A stretch of 8,540 bases of DNA from Pseudomonadota bacterium. Lineage in GTDB: Bacteria > Pseudomonadota > Alphaproteobacteria > Acetobacterales > Acetobacteraceae. The position numbers and the translations under genes are program-made. Positions 6,050-8,540 of this stretch are shown in pieces; position 1 is the stretch's first letter, and every line of letters starts with the position of its first letter. The stretch lies in the NCBI GenBank assembly GCA_021808185.1, contig JAKBCB010000146.1:1-8540 (forward strand), written 5' to 3'. A model generated the notes under the pieces. That model was not told the origin of the DNA. It ran no database searches and was given only the letters and a program-made list of their open reading frames with translations.

Positions 6050-7563
6050 GCCGGATTTACGACATCGCGGTGATCGGGGGCGGCATCAACGGATGCGGCA
6101 TCGCGCGCGACGCGGCGGGGCGGGGCCTGGATGTGCTGCTGTGCGAAATGGACGATCTGGGCGGGGCCACGTCCGCGGCCTCGACCAAGCTGATCCATGG
6201 CGGACTGCGCTATCTGGAGCACCGCGAATTCCGCTTGGTGCGCCACGCGCTGGCCGAGCGGGAGGTGCTGTGGCGCATGGCGCCGCACATCATCTGGCCG
6301 CTGCGCTTCGTGCTGCCGCACCGGCCGGGGCTGCGGCCGGCCTGGCTGCTGCGGCTCGGCCTGTTCATCTACGACCATCTGGGCGGGCGGCGGCTGTTGC
6401 CGGGGACGCGCACGCTGCGCCTCGTGTCGGACCCGGCGGGCGCGCCGCTGCGCGATGTCTCCGCGCGCGGCTTCGAGTATTCGGATTGCTGGGTGCAGGA
6501 TAACCGGCTGGTGGTGCTGAACGCGGCCGATGCGGCGGCGCGCGGGGCGGATGTGCGCGTGCGCACCGCCTGCCGCGCCGCGCGGCGCGCGGACGGGCTG
6601 TGGCATCTGGAGCTGGAGGACATGGCGAGCGGCGCGCGCGCGCAGGTGGCGGCGCGGGCGCTGGTCAACGCGGCCGGGCCGTGGGCCGATGCTGTGCTGG
6701 CCGGCGTGCTGGGCCGCGCGGGGCGGGCGGCGACGCGGCTGGTGCAAGGCTCGCACATCGTCGTGCCCAAACTGTTCGACCACGACCGCTGCTACATCTT
6801 CCAGAACCCGGACGGGCGCATCGTCTTCGCGATCCCGTACGAGGACGACTTCACCCTGATCGGCACGACCGACCGCGATTACACGGGCGAGCCGGGCGAG
6901 GTGCGCGCGACGGCGGAGGAGATCGCGTATCTCTGTGCGGCGGCCAGCAGCTATTTCACCACCAGCGTCGTGCCCGCCGACGTGGTATGGACCTATTCCG
7001 GCGTGCGCGCGCTGTTCAACGACGGCGCCTCGGCCGCGCAGGAGACCACGCGGGATTACGTGCTGGCGGTGGACGGCGGCAACGGCGAGGCGCCGCTGCT
7101 CAGCGTGTTCGGCGGCAAGATCACGACCTATCGCTGTCTTGCCGAGGATGCGCTCGGCAAGCTTGCGGCGCTGAACCCGGCGATCGGGCGCAATGCCGGC
7201 TGGACCGCCCGCTCGACCCTGCCGGGCGGGGCATTTCCGCCGGGCGGCGCGGCGGCGCTGAGCGAGGAGCTGCGGCGCGCCTACCCGTTCCTGGATGCAA
7301 GGCGCGCCCGGCGGCTGGTGCACCATTACGGCACCGCGACGCGCGCGATGCTCGGGGCGCGGCGCACGGCGGCGGAGTGCGGGCGCGACTTCGGCGGCGA
7401 TCTGACCGAGGCCGAGGTCTCCTACCTGATGGCGCATGAATTCGCGCGCACGGCGGCGGATGTGGCGTGGCGGCGGACCAAGTCCGGCCTGCGGATGACG
7501 CAGGCGCAGGTCGCCGCGCTCGACGACTGGATGGCCGCGCGGCAGGCCGCCGTGGCGGCTTGA
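6046..7563 (+). CDS. glpD: FAD-dependent glycerol-3-phosphate dehydrogenase (GlpD-like)
   Basis: A 505-residue flavoprotein, close to E. coli GlpD (501), that oxidises sn-glycerol 3-phosphate to dihydroxyacetone phosphate at the inner membrane and passes electrons to quinone. The Rossmann FAD site is DIAVIGGGINGCGIARDAAG (6-25). Further family signatures are STKLIHGGLRYLEH (46-59), GTTDRDYTG (273-281), YSGVRAL (317-323), TTRDYVL (334-340), LLSVFGGKITTYR (351-363) and the C-terminal RRTKSGL (476-482). Arg55, Tyr56, Arg320 and Arg336 match by motif the residues that hold the substrate phosphate in E. coli GlpD. The start overlaps the HAD stop by ATGA, so translation is coupled. The related erythritol-phosphate dehydrogenase EryB shares this fold and also works beside a SorC-type regulator, so a polyol phosphate other than glycerol phosphate remains possible. 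No glycerol kinase gene is in the window. Confidence 0.9.
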   Translation: MSRIYDIAVIGGGINGCGIARDAAGRGLDVLLCEMDDLGGATSAASTKLIHGGLRYLEHREFRLVRHALAEREVLWRMAPHIIWPLRFVLPHRPGLRPAWLLRLGLFIYDHLGGRRLLPGTRTLRLVSDPAGAPLRDVSARGFEYSDCWVQDNRLVVLNAADAAARGADVRVRTACRAARRADGLWHLELEDMASGARAQVAARALVNAAGPWADAVLAGVLGRAGRAATRLVQGSHIVVPKLFDHDRCYIFQNPDGRIVFAIPYEDDFTLIGTTDRDYTGEPGEVRATAEEIAYLCAAASSYFTTSVVPADVVWTYSGVRALFNDGASAAQETTRDYVLAVDGGNGEAPLLSVFGGKITTYRCLAEDALGKLAALNPAIGRNAGWTARSTLPGGAFPPGGAAALSEELRRAYPFLDARRARRLVHHYGTATRAMLGARRTAAECGRDFGGDLTEAEVSYLMAHEFARTAADVAWRRTKSGLRMTQAQVAALDDWMAARQAAVAA

Positions 7564-7589
7564 CAGGCCGAAGCGTCGCTTGCACGATA

Positions 7590-7620
7590 TGACATATGTC
7601 ACATCAAGATGGCATGTGTC
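7590..7620 (+). promoter_or_regulatory. Second copy of the composite operator, upstream of the ABC binding-protein gene
   Basis: TGACATATGTC (7590-7600) is followed after 10 bases by GGCATGTGTC (7611-7620). This repeats the arrangement at 3824-3854: the left 11 bases are identical and the right box matches at 9 of 10. The left palindrome here extends to 20 bases (7586-7605) with 9 of 10 pairs complementary. ATGACA (7589-7594) could serve as a -35 and GCATGT (7612-7617) as a poor -10, spaced by 17, in the same register as in the divergent region. It implies that the transporter has its own promoter, controlled by the same regulator as the dehydrogenase operon. The leader to ATG 7761 would be about 135 bases. 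Confidence 0.7.
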
Positions 7621-7749
7621 GAAGAACCGGATGGGAACGGCCAACATGCGGGCGCGATGCGGCCTGCGCGGCAGCCTCTGAGCAAGGTTGATCGTTCCAC
7701 GGATCCGGCCGGACGAGCGCGAACAACAACGCCCGCCCACGTGGCGGCT

Positions 7750-7756
7750 AAGGAGG
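7750..7756 (+). promoter_or_regulatory. Strong Shine-Dalgarno sequence of the binding-protein gene
   Basis: AAGGAGG ends 4 bases before ATG 7761. It is the best ribosome site in the window, as expected for a binding protein made in large amounts relative to its transporter. Confidence 0.85.
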
Positions 7757-7760
7757 GTCC

Positions 7761-8540
7761 ATGAAGTACGTTGCAGCCGCAGCCGCGGCCGTCGCCCTGA
7801 CCGGCTTCGCCGGCGGCGCCTACGCGGCCGATTATGAAAAGGCGGTGGTGGACTCGCTGCCGTCCTACGCCGCGCCCAAGGCGTTCGAGGGGGTGACGAT
7901 CAACGTCGCCTGTCGCCGCCTGCCGGCGATGGATTTCATCTCCAGCCACAAGGAGATTTTCGAGAAGGCCACCGGCGCGACGATCAAGTACACCAACTAT
8001 CCCGAGAACGATCTGCGCAGCAAGATCGTGGCCGACGCGTCCAACAAGGTCGGCGGCTTCCAGATCTATTGCCTGGACAACAATTACATCCCGCTGTTCG
8101 CCTCGAACAAATGGGTGGCGCCGCTCGATGCCTCGATCAAGCCCGCGTACAAGCTGAACGACATCTTCGACAGCCTGAAGACCTCGTATTCCTGGCAAGG
8201 CGCGCTGTTCGGCCTGCCGATCTACTCCGAAGTGACGATCCTGTACTACCGCAAGGATCTGCTGGACGGCGCGGGCCTGAAAGTGCCCGCGACGATGGAC
8301 GAGCTGGAGGCCGCCGCCGCCAAGCTGACCAAGCCGCCGCAGGTGTTCGGCATCGCGCTGCGCGGCCTGCGCGGCGAGGGCATGAACGTCTATACCTGGA
8401 CCGAGTGGATGCGCTCCTACGGCGCGAACTTCCTCGATGCCAAGATGAACCCAGTGTTCAACTCGCCCGAGGCCGTCGAAGGCACCGAGCACTACTCGAA
8501 CCTGATCAACAAATACGGCTCACCGGGCAACGGAACCTGG
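7761..8540 (+). CDS. ABC-transporter periplasmic solute-binding protein, family 1 (sugar/polyol type), 3' end outside window
   Basis: The first 260 residues are visible and the frame is still open at the right edge. Residues 1-22 form a Sec signal peptide: Lys2, an Ala-rich hydrophobic core and AYA before a probable cut between Ala22 and Ala23, so the mature protein is periplasmic. There is no lipobox cysteine. After a short leader, VTINVACR (45-52) is the first beta strand of lobe 1. GALFGLPIYSEVTILYYRKDLL and MDELEAAAAKLTKP are characteristic of MalE-type family 1 proteins for oligosaccharides, polyols or glycerol phosphate. ATG 7761 is fixed by AAGGAGG and by the signal peptide. It lies 197 bases after glpD behind a copy of the shared operator. 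Permease and ATPase genes are expected just beyond the window. The ligand cannot be named from this part. Confidence 0.9.
   Translation, partial: MKYVAAAAAAVALTGFAGGAYAADYEKAVVDSLPSYAAPKAFEGVTINVACRRLPAMDFISSHKEIFEKATGATIKYTNYPENDLRSKIVADASNKVGGFQIYCLDNNYIPLFASNKWVAPLDASIKPAYKLNDIFDSLKTSYSWQGALFGLPIYSEVTILYYRKDLLDGAGLKVPATMDELEAAAAKLTKPPQVFGIALRGLRGEGMNVYTWTEWMRSYGANFLDAKMNPVFNSPEAVEGTEHYSNLINKYGSPGNGTW

Noticed and set aside
7631..7681. Small open frame of 16 codons in the leader of the binding-protein gene, a possible leader peptide
   Set aside because: It has no good ribosome site, no telling residue run, and no terminator/antiterminator pair around it. A frame this short is expected by chance.
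7704..7713. TCCGGCCGGA palindrome and nearby CCACGTGG (7737-7744) as further operators
   Set aside because: Neither recurs in the divergent control region nor resembles the shared boxes; GC-only palindromes are frequent in such DNA.
5968..7740. Long open frame on the minus strand (590 codons) opposite glpD
   Set aside because: It has the same low-information, Arg/His/Pro-rich composition, mirrors the codon bias of glpD, and runs over the conserved operator at 7590-7620.
7599..8492. Open frame on the minus strand opposite the binding-protein gene
   Set aside because: The + strand has a strong ribosome site, a signal peptide and family motifs. The minus frame has no family signature and starts inside the coding sequence.

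Overview
This window is GC-rich DNA, very probably from an alphaproteobacterium; the Rhodospirillales or Acetobacteraceae are a reasonable guess, not a proof. The reasons are the strong G/C bias at third codon positions, the gene order secG-pyrG-kdsA (a common alphaproteobacterial arrangement, often followed by eno), and a KDO biosynthesis gene, which implies a Gram-negative outer membrane with LPS. No RNA gene, insertion sequence or CRISPR array is visible.

Left part (1-2742, all + strand) is housekeeping. It holds the proline/alanine-rich tail of a probable SecG, a complete CTP synthase (pyrG), and, 7 bases later, a complete KDO-8-phosphate synthase (kdsA) carrying all four metal ligands of the metal-dependent class. 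The usual next gene, eno, is absent. A convergent gene begins instead, and a perfect 15-bp tandem duplication lies at the junction.

Right part (2771-8540) is a catabolic or transport locus. A SorC/DeoR-type sugar-responsive regulator on the - strand diverges from a tightly packed + strand operon: an sn-glycerol-1-phosphate dehydrogenase-like protein, a HAD-IIB phosphatase with a GTG start, and a GlpD-like FAD-dependent glycerol-3-phosphate dehydrogenase. The HAD and glpD genes overlap by ATGA. After 197 bases comes a periplasmic ABC-transporter solute-binding protein, cut by the window end.

The most interesting signal is regulatory. The divergent intergenic region and the leader of the binding-protein gene share the composite element TGACATATGTC-N10-GGCATKTGTC, with identical spacing and an unconserved spacer. 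This is best explained as the operator of the adjacent SorC regulator, tying regulator, dehydrogenases, phosphatase and transporter into one regulon. Dehydrogenases for both glycerol-phosphate enantiomers plus a sugar-phosphatase-like HAD enzyme and a sugar-type importer suggest a dedicated pathway for a glycerol-containing or polyol substrate. No kinase is visible in the window, and the substrate cannot be named from sequence alone.
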